From Sediminibacterium sp. (GTDB lineage: Bacteria > Bacteroidota > Bacteroidia > B-17B0 > Aurantibacillaceae), in the NCBI GenBank assembly GCA_030054095.1, contig JASGCO010000002.1, positions 186,001 through 250,000 of the forward strand: 64,000 nt of DNA, in the 5' to 3' direction. The notes under the pieces are model-generated. The model was given only the letters and a program-made list of their open reading frames with translations, did not search any database and was not told the origin of the DNA. The position numbers and the translations under genes are program-made. This document shows, in pieces, positions 43,069 to 50,638 of this stretch. Numbering within the stretch: position 1 is the first letter of the stretch; each line of letters starts with the position of its first letter.

Positions 43069-44880
43069 ATGAATGAAATACTTATAGACACTATTAAAAG
43101 TGAAGAATTAAAAAGCCATGGGTACACGCGCTTTCATCTGCTGGACAATGAATCCATTGCCTCATTGATTGATTTTTATTTACAGTTTAAAACAGAGATA
43201 CCTGACAGATTTTATGCCACATCACATTCCGAAAACATTGATTTCAGAATAAAGTGCAGCGATGTGATTAAACAAGCTGTAGAAAAAAACAGTTCTACGA
43301 TTTTAAAAGATTATAAAATATTAGGTGGGGCGTTTTTAATTAAACCCGCCAATACTGCCTCCGTATTAGAACCCCATCAGGATTGGAATCTAGTAGATGA
43401 AGAAAAAGAACGTTCATTTAACATCTGGATTCCCTTACAAGATGTGAATGAAGAAAATGGCACCATCTATCTTTTGCCAGGAAGCCATTCGCGGTTCAAC
43501 ACATTTCGTGGCCCTAAAATCCCGTCTCCGTTTCTAAAAATAGAAAAGCAAATCTGGCAATACCTGACACCCTTAACAATGAGAGCAGGAGAAGCCCTTA
43601 TTTATGATCATGGGCTAATACATGGCTCAGGCGCAAATTTAACACAAAAAGAAAGGCTTGGAGTTGTACTAGGTGTCATTCATAAACATACGAAAATGCA
43701 AATCTTAGGTTTAAAATATGATAGCATTAAAAGTTTTGAATGCGATGAAAACTATTTTCTCAAACAAAATATTGAAAGTGATTTCATAAAACTAAAAGAG
43801 AAAAATGTTCTTACCTCATCTATTTTGCAATTTTCATTTCAGGAATTTATGGACCTATACATTAATCCAGTTCAAGTGGCGAGTGAAGAAAAATCATTTG
43901 TAGAACCTTATAAAAGAACTTTTTTTGAAACCTATACGCTTAGGAATATTATTGCAGAAATAAAGTACCGATTCTCAAAAAAAGAAACCGTTACCGCCAC
44001 CCAAAAGAGAGAAAATAGCAGTAAGGCAAACTTAACAAGAAAAGACGTTGCAAAATTTTACAACGAACAAACCAGCAATTTTCTGAATGTATATGGTAGC
44101 GTTATACAAGCGTTTCGAACTAAAAACATTTCCACATTACTGGATTACCAAATTAATGCTATCGGCTTAAATTCCGGCACGAAAGCGTTAGATGCTGGTT
44201 GCGGGGTGTGTGGACCGGCCGTTTATTTTGCAAAAAAACTAAACTGCCAAATCGAAGCAATTACAATTTCATCTCAACAAGTGGAATTGGCTAAAACTAA
44301 AATAAAGGAAGAGGGTTTATCAAACCATATAAACGTTAAAGAAGGTGACTATCACACATTAGAAAAATATTATCCAGAGAACACTTTTGACGTGGTTTAT
44401 TTCTTAGAATCGTTTGGCCATGCCTCAAATCACGAACAGGTATTGCACTCGGTTTGGCAGGTTTTAAAACCGGGAGGCAGTGTTTATATAAAAGATCTTT
44501 TTATTAAAAAAGCGCCTTACAAATCACTGGAAAACGACATTGAACGTGAAATAAAAAATATAAACAGCGCTTATCATTACAATGTGCCGGATTTAAACAC
44601 TATTTTAGATAGTGCGCGAAAAAAAGGCTTTATACTGTCCTCATTAAAAACTATTGACATTCCATTGGAAGATTTTGAAAATCTGACTATCTCGAACGAC
44701 TTTCAGAACCTGACGGGCATCAACAAAATAGATAATTTAAGAGAATATGTTTTCCCCGTTGACTTTTTTGAACTAAAACTAATGAAGCCCAACTACAATG
44801 ATCAGTTAGGAAATAGTCGTTATTTTTTACAAAACATGTATTTAATGCAAATTGAAAACTGGAAAGAGAGGGACCTGTAA
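43069..44880 (+). CDS. Phytanoyl-CoA dioxygenase-like / SAM-dependent methyltransferase fusion
   Basis: Protein of 603 residues. Residues about 10-240 are a PhyH domain with an intact facial triad (EPHQDWNLVDE: His103, Asp105; distal His185 in LIHGSG; Arg196). Residues about 284-303 repeat the tail motif of the previous protein (TFFETYTLRNIIAEIKYRF). Residues about 320-560 are a class I methyltransferase: motif I ALDAGCGVCGPA (375 onward), a TISSQQVELAKTKI segment, FDVVYFLESFGH and LKPGGSVYIKD. It would combine hydroxylation and methylation of one substrate. Placed directly before the Wzt gene, it may make the terminal group that ends the chain, in analogy to the WbdD-Wzt pair; this is inference. 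Confidence 0.85.
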   Translation: MNEILIDTIKSEELKSHGYTRFHLLDNESIASLIDFYLQFKTEIPDRFYATSHSENIDFRIKCSDVIKQAVEKNSSTILKDYKILGGAFLIKPANTASVLEPHQDWNLVDEEKERSFNIWIPLQDVNEENGTIYLLPGSHSRFNTFRGPKIPSPFLKIEKQIWQYLTPLTMRAGEALIYDHGLIHGSGANLTQKERLGVVLGVIHKHTKMQILGLKYDSIKSFECDENYFLKQNIESDFIKLKEKNVLTSSILQFSFQEFMDLYINPVQVASEEKSFVEPYKRTFFETYTLRNIIAEIKYRFSKKETVTATQKRENSSKANLTRKDVAKFYNEQTSNFLNVYGSVIQAFRTKNISTLLDYQINAIGLNSGTKALDAGCGVCGPAVYFAKKLNCQIEAITISSQQVELAKTKIKEEGLSNHINVKEGDYHTLEKYYPENTFDVVYFLESFGHASNHEQVLHSVWQVLKPGGSVYIKDLFIKKAPYKSLENDIEREIKNINSAYHYNVPDLNTILDSARKKGFILSSLKTIDIPLEDFENLTISNDFQNLTGINKIDNLREYVFPVDFFELKLMKPNYNDQLGNSRYFLQNMYLMQIENWKERDL

Positions 44881-44883
44881 GTG

Positions 44884-46038
44884 ATGATGTCTGATAAAAT
44901 AGTCTTAAAAGTAAAAGACCTTACCAAGCGTTTTATTGTTGATGGCAAAGATTTTTTTTCATTAAACGCTATTAACTTCGACGTACAAAAGGGTGAATTC
45001 ATTGGCATTATTGGCAGTAATGGTTCCGGGAAAAGTACACTTTTAAAGATTATTTCAGAAATTATTACACCGACAAGTGGAAGCGTTGACTTTACCGGCA
45101 AATTGCATTCTATTTTAGACATCGGCACAGGCTTTCACCCTGAATTGTCGGGATATGAAAACATTCGTTTTAACTCGGCATTATTCGGACTCAGCAAAAA
45201 AGAAGTAGATAAAGTCATTGAGCCGATCATTGAATTTAGCGGCATCAAAGCCTTTATAAACGAACCGGTAAAAAACTACTCAAATGGCATGTACCTTCGC
45301 CTGGCTTTGTCAATTGCGCTTTTTGTTGATTTTGACATTTTAATAGTAGATGAAGTTATAAACGTAGGGGATGCCGAGTTCAGAGAAAAAGCGCTAAATA
45401 CTATCGTAAAGAAAGTTCAACAGGGAAAAACATGCATCTTAGTATCTCACGATATGAATATTATTTCTGAACTGTGTAATACCTGCATTGTATTAGAAAA
45501 AGGCGAAATCATTTATAAAGGCGGGACAAAAAAAGCCATTGAGTTGTACTATCAAAGTATAGAAGAAAAATTATACCCTAAAATTCATTTGCCCATACAA
45601 AATGAAACAGGAGCCTTAGTAAGTGTGACTACTACTAAAAACAGTTATGAACTGGATGAAGACATTTTGATTACTATTCAATTTGAAAAAAGAACTGAAG
45701 AGGCCATTTATCCGCTTTTTACTTTAAAAAATAATTTTGCCCGACTATTTTCCGACAGTGAAATTTTCCGTGAGGCGAGTAGTTTAAATCACTTGCCTCC
45801 CGGGCATTACACGATTACCTGTCAACTACCTAAAAATCTAATAAAATCAGGCAATTACGTACTTGATGTGTTTCTGACAACACATGAAAAAGCAATCCTT
45901 TCGGCAGAATCAATTTGCAGATTTTCAGTAAAAGAACCCGATAAAGGGGAAATAAAACCGATACACCAGTTATTCAATGTCGTTTCCTTACAACCTAAAT
46001 GCGAATGGAACATATTATCCGAAAAACAAATTATTTAA
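44884..46038 (+). CDS. ABC polysaccharide exporter ATPase with C-terminal Wzt-like carbohydrate-binding domain
   Basis: About 384 residues. The nucleotide-binding domain has Walker A (GIIGSNGSGKSTLLKI), the subfamily's altered signature YSNGMYLRLALSIAL, Walker B (ILIVDEVINVGD) and the H-loop LVSHDMN. Residues from about 245 to the end form an extra beta-rich domain (SVTTTKNSYELDEDILITIQ, LPPGHYTITCQLPKN), the position and pattern of the Wzt C-terminal domain that recognises the non-reducing end of finished O-antigens in well-studied systems. The start among GTG/ATG/ATG at 44881-44889 is uncertain; the first ATG was used. The end overlaps the convergent GT2 gene by eight bases. Confidence 0.9.
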   Translation: MMSDKIVLKVKDLTKRFIVDGKDFFSLNAINFDVQKGEFIGIIGSNGSGKSTLLKIISEIITPTSGSVDFTGKLHSILDIGTGFHPELSGYENIRFNSALFGLSKKEVDKVIEPIIEFSGIKAFINEPVKNYSNGMYLRLALSIALFVDFDILIVDEVINVGDAEFREKALNTIVKKVQQGKTCILVSHDMNIISELCNTCIVLEKGEIIYKGGTKKAIELYYQSIEEKLYPKIHLPIQNETGALVSVTTTKNSYELDEDILITIQFEKRTEEAIYPLFTLKNNFARLFSDSEIFREASSLNHLPPGHYTITCQLPKNLIKSGNYVLDVFLTTHEKAILSAESICRFSVKEPDKGEIKPIHQLFNVVSLQPKCEWNILSEKQII

Positions 46039-46969
46039 ACTTCTTTAAATGAACTTGTTTCTTAAAAATATACAGCGGCGGATACTTTACCATTAATCCC
46101 TTTCGCGTGTATTCTTTCTTGTCAAAATTGTAGTTGATGGGTCGCGGTATATTAAACAATAATGGGTAAATTAAATTCAATACCGGGATATCGAAAAAAA
46201 AGAATGGACTAAATATATACCCAAAAATCCTTAGCAAAACATAATAGAATCTGCTCAAAGTCAGTTTCATCTTTAATTCACGCTTCACAATTTGTTCGCA
46301 CTCCTTTAAATATTCATTCCTAAATGCTACAGATCGTTGATTCTCGCTACTATTCCGAAATCCAGCGAATGTCACCAGAGTTGTATGCAACTGTTCGTAT
46401 CTAAAAAACCGTGCCCATAATTCCATATCTCCCGCATATTTTTGTGATACATCCATTTTACTTCCCGCCTTCTCCCACAATTCCCTTTTCCAAAAAGTAG
46501 ATTCTTGCTGTATGAACTGAAAATCGTAAGTGTAATATCTATACTTCGACCAACGCCCCCATGGCAAGGTAATTCTGCTTAGCATGGCTCCACTTTCCAT
46601 ATACTCTCTCGGAATCCCCATTAACCATTTCACATCTTTAAATCGCTCAAAAATTTTTGCTACTTCAAAAAAGCAATACGGTACATATAAATCATCTGAG
46701 TTTATCCAGGCCATGATAGTACCAGTACTCTTTTCAAAACCCTTTTGTACAGCGTCATACTGTCCATTATCCTTTTCACTTATCCAGTAGCTAAGCTTAT
46801 CCGCATATTTTTTAATGATGTCAATACTCCCATCCGTACTTGCGCCGTCAATAATAATGTATTCTAAATTTGGATAATTCTGATTTAACACTGAAAGTAT
46901 TGTCGCTTCGAGGTACTTAGCACCATTGAAATTAACAGTAACAATAGATATTTTCGGATAATTTAGCAC
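46031..46969 (-). CDS. Glycosyltransferase family 2
   Basis: Protein of 312 residues from GTG. The GT-A domain shows ISIVTVNFNGAKYLEATI, LEYIIIDGASTDGSIDII and the DxD equivalent MAWINSDDLYVP, with W-I-S-E-K-D-N-G-Q-Y-D following, typical of WcaA-like enzymes in Bacteroidota and cyanobacteria. ELWARFFRYEQL near residue 185 may hold the catalytic acidic residue. The C-terminal region is basic and hydrophobic. It is transcribed towards the Wzt gene, which it overlaps by eight bases at the stops; the start is separated by about 43 bases from the next divergent gene. Confidence 0.88.
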   Translation of the reverse strand: MLNYPKISIVTVNFNGAKYLEATILSVLNQNYPNLEYIIIDGASTDGSIDIIKKYADKLSYWISEKDNGQYDAVQKGFEKSTGTIMAWINSDDLYVPYCFFEVAKIFERFKDVKWLMGIPREYMESGAMLSRITLPWGRWSKYRYYTYDFQFIQQESTFWKRELWEKAGSKMDVSQKYAGDMELWARFFRYEQLHTTLVTFAGFRNSSENQRSVAFRNEYLKECEQIVKRELKMKLTLSRFYYVLLRIFGYIFSPFFFFDIPVLNLIYPLLFNIPRPINYNFDKKEYTRKGLMVKYPPLYIFKKQVHLKKFK

Positions 46970-47012
46970 CAGGAGAACATCATAAATATATAAATTTTAT
47001 TTTTACCGATAA

Positions 47013-47873
47013 TTGAATTCTGTTGCACATATCATCAATCCTTTCATTGCATCGCCTGACTCGGACTTGCATAAAGCACAACCCATAACTTTTGAAAGCA
47101 TGCGCCGGGCAAAGGTAAAAGCGGAACGTGTTATAAGAATTGAACTGCTAAGTGCGCAATTTGAAGATGATTCCGATAGTATTCCCGATTTTTTTATCAA
47201 AACTCAAAATTTATCCCGATCTGTTTTAGATGCTGAAACTTTTAATAAGAAGATCAAATTGCCCTTTATTACAGATATATTAGAACGCCTCTATACTGAA
47301 AGTACTGCCGACTACTTAATTTATACCAACGTTGACATTGGTTTATACGAAGACTTTTATTTAAGCGTAAATGAATTCATTAACTTAGGTTTAGATGCCT
47401 TTATTATTAACCGAAGAAGGTTACCTGATAGTTACGAAAGTCCCGAACAACTAAACGAAATTTATTTAGACAAAGGGCTACCGCATCCAGGATTTGATTG
47501 TTTTGTGTTTCACCGAAGCTTATATCCTCAACTAAAATTGGAGGGTATTTGTATTGGTGTTCCCTTTATAGAGATTTCATTTTCTCAAAATCTTTTTGCA
47601 TTAAGTAAACATTTCAAACTATTTGAAAAGGAGTATTTAACTTTTCATATTGGTGAAGAGATTTTTAAAAAGCGGGCGCCTATAGAGTATTTTAATTACA
47701 ATCGAAAACAATTCTGGAAAATTGCCGGCCTGTTATTACCTCAAATGGATTTAAAAAAGATTCCCTATTCGAATCGAATAATGCCTCTTCGCTTAATTAA
47801 ATGGGGGTTGCATCCCTGTTTTCCGATTCGCTTACTACTAAAACTGGAATTAAAACGATTAAAGCTTTTGTAA
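47013..47873 (+). CDS. Putative glycosyltransferase-like protein (TNVD motif)
   Basis: Protein of 286 residues from a TTG start; there is no ATG near the N-terminus, so the start is uncertain. No family is recognised with confidence. A GT-A-like pattern is suggested by YLIYTNVDIGLYEDFYL (N-V-D in place of DxD), by ITDILERLYTESTADYLI before it, and by the later HPGFDCFVFHRSLYP. A closely similar TNVD core occurs in the gene at 32458-33486. The C-terminal end is basic (LLLKLELKRLKLL) and could associate with the membrane. It overlaps the convergent GNAT gene by 15 bases. Confidence 0.62.
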   Translation: MNSVAHIINPFIASPDSDLHKAQPITFESMRRAKVKAERVIRIELLSAQFEDDSDSIPDFFIKTQNLSRSVLDAETFNKKIKLPFITDILERLYTESTADYLIYTNVDIGLYEDFYLSVNEFINLGLDAFIINRRRLPDSYESPEQLNEIYLDKGLPHPGFDCFVFHRSLYPQLKLEGICIGVPFIEISFSQNLFALSKHFKLFEKEYLTFHIGEEIFKKRAPIEYFNYNRKQFWKIAGLLLPQMDLKKIPYSNRIMPLRLIKWGLHPCFPIRLLLKLELKRLKLL

Positions 47874-48386
47874 ACTTTTCCGTAAGCTGTTTGTTAATGC
47901 TATAAAATCACTTTTTACACATTGGTAATAATCGTAATTTGAATTAATACGCTCCTTAAAAACGTAGCCTAGTTTTTCATTAAATACAATTGCTTTCTGA
48001 TTTTGCCTTCTGATTTTTGCTAAAAGCGACTCCAGTTTTAATTCTTCAAAAGCATAATCCATAATCGCAATAGTAGCCGCAATAGGGATGTAAGTATTCA
48101 AATAGTCCCTATCACCAATAAAAATGCCTGCTTCAGCAGTTCTGCTATTTTGACTAACCGACTTCAAGTTGACTAATCCAACCTCCTTTTCCTTGCATAA
48201 TATAATAAAGTAGTAATTTAAACGTTTATCTAACGAATGAAACCAATGCCACTGTTCCTGTTCTGTAATTTCGCTTTGATACTCCATATTCAGACGCACA
48301 AAATCCTGATTACGCCATAAACGTACGCGCTCAATATCAGACTCTGTCATTAATCTTAACGTTACACCAAACCTTATAAGTTGCAT
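47859..48386 (-). CDS. GNAT-family N-acyltransferase (RimJ/PseH-like)
   Basis: Protein of 175 residues with the GNAT layout: VTLRLMTESDIERVRLWRN at the start, EITEQEQWHWFHS, YFIILCKEKEVGLVNL as the central strands, AGIFIGDRDY for the acyl-CoA region and the family's closing N-E-K-L-G-Y-x-x-E/K-R-I (FNEKLGYVFKERI). The nearest functional analogy is PseH-type acetyltransferases acting on UDP-4-amino sugars. The ATG shares a base with the stop of the upstream GT2 gene (TAATG). Together with the ACP and KASIII-like genes of the same operon it may acylate an amino sugar with a group delivered by the ACP; this is inference. Confidence 0.82.
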   Translation of the reverse strand: MQLIRFGVTLRLMTESDIERVRLWRNQDFVRLNMEYQSEITEQEQWHWFHSLDKRLNYYFIILCKEKEVGLVNLKSVSQNSRTAEAGIFIGDRDYLNTYIPIAATIAIMDYAFEELKLESLLAKIRRQNQKAIVFNEKLGYVFKERINSNYDYYQCVKSDFIALTNSLRKSLQKL

Positions 48387-49291
48387 TATAACTTTATCTT
48401 AATTGCAAAATGTGGTTTTTTTACACGCGCATTATACATACGATTGATGTAGATCCCCATTACACTTATGGCAGCCAAGATCAAAGAAATGGCCACAACC
48501 ACGAGAGATAAAAAACCTAAACCATGTCCTAAAGCAAAATGCTGATAGATGTAGTAGCCCGCTAATACCAATGAAGCTAACGAACTAATGATGCAAACCG
48601 CAATCATAAATTTTAAGGGAATAGTGGTATATAAAAACAGTAAACGGAATGTTATTTTCATCAAATCAATAAATGAATAGCCAGATTGCCCTTCCTTCCG
48701 CTTGTTCCTGTTTATTTCCACAAATTGTGTATCATAAGTGTACCATGATAGGACCTGATTCAAAAAAACATGATCCTGTAAATGATGCTTTACATTTTCA
48801 GCCATTGTAGAAGTGATTAATCTGACAGATGAACCGATATTCGCACCACCTTCTAAGTGTCTAAAAATCTTCTTTACCAATTGTGAACCCATGTTTCTTA
48901 GATGATGTTGGGCTTTTTCCCTATACGTACCATATATCAGATCTGAGCCTGTTTCTTCTTGCCTTGTGATTAACTTTTCAAGTTCAGCCGGGTCCACCTG
49001 TAAATCATCATCCAATGTTAAAATAAACTTCCCCTTTGCCTCGCTCATGCCGCAAAGTGTGGCGCCATTCTGACCAAAATTTTTTGTAAGCTTAATTAGC
49101 GTGATTTGAGATGAATGAGCTCTTTTTAGCTCCAATAGTTTCCTCCAGCTTGCCTCAGATCCATTATCTTCTACAAACAGTACTTCAAATGAGGCTTGTC
49201 GCTTATGCATTAGCGCTGCAATACCGTTATATGTTGGCTCAAGTGTTTCAACACTATTATAAACAGGTATTACAACCGAAAAATCCTTCAT
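48386..49291 (-). CDS. Glycosyltransferase family 2 with C-terminal membrane helices (ArnC/DPM1-like)
   Basis: About 301 residues. The GT-A domain contains FSVVIPVYNSVETLEPTY, FEVLFVEDNGSEASWRKL, LTKNFGQNGATLCGM and KFILTLDDDLQVDPAEL, which are the dolichol-phosphate mannose synthase/ArnC-type motifs. Two membrane helices near residues 225-290 (IAVCIISSLASLVLAGYYIY, LSLVVVAISLILAAISVMG) are also typical. Such enzymes make polyprenyl-phosphate sugars. The ATG at 49291 was preferred to a TTG four codons upstream; it begins one base after the KASIII-like stop, and the stop is shared with the GNAT start. Confidence 0.88.
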   Translation of the reverse strand: MKDFSVVIPVYNSVETLEPTYNGIAALMHKRQASFEVLFVEDNGSEASWRKLLELKRAHSSQITLIKLTKNFGQNGATLCGMSEAKGKFILTLDDDLQVDPAELEKLITRQEETGSDLIYGTYREKAQHHLRNMGSQLVKKIFRHLEGGANIGSSVRLITSTMAENVKHHLQDHVFLNQVLSWYTYDTQFVEINRNKRKEGQSGYSFIDLMKITFRLLFLYTTIPLKFMIAVCIISSLASLVLAGYYIYQHFALGHGLGFLSLVVVAISLILAAISVMGIYINRMYNARVKKPHFAIKIKL

Positions 49292-49292
49292 T

Positions 49293-50297
49293 TTACAATT
49301 CAATCAATTCAGAACACACTAAACTATCACAATTTACGATACAAGCCGCAATAGTTAACCCGACACCAAATCCACACATTAAAACAGTGCCTTTGGTGTG
49401 AGGTAAATGTAATGTGGCCGTTAACGGAATACTGGCGCCATTTGTATTACCAAAATCTTTTAAAGTAGATGGTACTCTCGCCTTATCCAATTTTAGCTTT
49501 GACGTTAATGTATCTAAAATTAACTGATTAGCCTGATGAAAAACAAAGGTACCTATATCCTCCTTTTTGATTCCGGACAAACTGAATAACTCATCAATAA
49601 CAGGAATTACTTTACTTATGCTAAACTGAAACACCTCCATTCCTTTCATCTGCATGCTTATTGTTTTGCCAGATGCAAAATTTGCCTTTCCGGCTCCTTC
49701 CTTAACAAGGATTGATTCATATTCCTTTCCGTACGTTTTTGTATTAAAAAAACTCGGTGAAGCATTCTCTGAAAACTCCAACGCGCTTGCTGTTCCGGCA
49801 TCCGAAAACAATGGAACTAAACTTTTATCCTCATGCGAAATTAACTTTGTTATCGTATCACCAATAAGCAGCAATCCTTTTTTAAATCCCGAAGAAGCCA
49901 TTATATTGCTAATGAGCGATAACCCGTAAACGTAACCAGCACATCCTTGATTCAAATCATAACCGATACAGTTAGAAGATAAGCCTAATTTATCAATCAA
50001 CCGTGAACTACTTCCTGGCAAAATGTAATCAGGCGTCTGGCTCACAAATACCAACACATCGATATCCTCTTTACACCAATTCAAATCTGAAATCAGTTTT
50101 TCAGCCGCAGCCAGACATAAATCGCTGGCACATCTATCTGAATGGGCAATTCGACGGGCTTCAATGCCAAGCGTAGAAATCAGTTTTTCCTTTTCCGAAT
50201 CCGAAAAATCAGGTAAGTCGGCATTCATTGCTTTTTGCCGTGGAACACACGATGCAACTCCTTTTAGTTTTACATTATGCGTTACAAAAAAAGCCAT
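49293..50297 (-). CDS. 3-oxoacyl-ACP synthase III-like thiolase-fold enzyme
   Basis: Protein of 334 residues with the FabH catalytic triad visible: Cys119 in DLNQGCAGYVYGL, His254 in FVFHQANQ, and Asn286 in FGNTNGASIP. The N-terminus starts with a short strand and LKGVASCVPRQ. Housekeeping fabH is normally found with plsX or rpmF; this copy is instead encoded directly after a small acyl-carrier-like protein gene, with no gap, inside a glycan locus. It probably makes a short acyl chain on that carrier for sugar acylation. It could also load or transfer an acyl group rather than condense, as in KASIII-type acyltransferases. Confidence 0.87.
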   Translation of the reverse strand: MAFFVTHNVKLKGVASCVPRQKAMNADLPDFSDSEKEKLISTLGIEARRIAHSDRCASDLCLAAAEKLISDLNWCKEDIDVLVFVSQTPDYILPGSSSRLIDKLGLSSNCIGYDLNQGCAGYVYGLSLISNIMASSGFKKGLLLIGDTITKLISHEDKSLVPLFSDAGTASALEFSENASPSFFNTKTYGKEYESILVKEGAGKANFASGKTISMQMKGMEVFQFSISKVIPVIDELFSLSGIKKEDIGTFVFHQANQLILDTLTSKLKLDKARVPSTLKDFGNTNGASIPLTATLHLPHTKGTVLMCGFGVGLTIAACIVNCDSLVCSELIEL

Positions 50298-50540
50298 CTA
50301 GTTCCTTTTCGATTGGATTTTCTCAAACAATTCTTCAAGATTAGATGATGAATTAAAATCCTCAATGGACACAATTACATCATACACTTTATCAATTTCA
50401 CTCACCACAATCATATTTTGAAGTGAAGACCATTCCTTCAACCGTTTAACATCTGTTTTCTCACTTATTACACCATTTTCTTCTTCAGGAAAAAGAGTTC
50501 TCATCAAGTCAAGAAATGTATTTAGTTCTTTAGAATGCAC
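50298..50540 (-). CDS. Acyl carrier protein-like small protein
   Basis: Eighty residues from a GTG start. The phosphopantetheine site is suggested by EWSSLQNMIVVSEIDKVYD, with Ser39 in place of the Ser of the usual D-S-L triplet, so the preceding Asp has become Ser38. The acidic helix IVSIEDFNSSSNLEELFE that follows is typical of carrier proteins. It lies immediately upstream of a KASIII-like gene and is therefore probably dedicated to it. The promoter region of 68 bases is shared with the divergent TMTC-like gene. Confidence 0.75.
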   Translation of the reverse strand: MHSKELNTFLDLMRTLFPEEENGVISEKTDVKRLKEWSSLQNMIVVSEIDKVYDVIVSIEDFNSSSNLEELFEKIQSKRN

Positions 50541-50638
50541 AGGAGTGGATTACACTCAAATATACCAACTTTTTACATTATATCCTTAGCAGAGTATGAT
50601 ATTATTAATTGAATTTGTACATTAGTCATCTGCCTGAA

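Noticed and set aside
48386..50540. Housekeeping fabH/acpP genes
   Set aside because: The carrier has an altered site and the KASIII-like gene sits in a glycan operon rather than near plsX or other fatty-acid genes.
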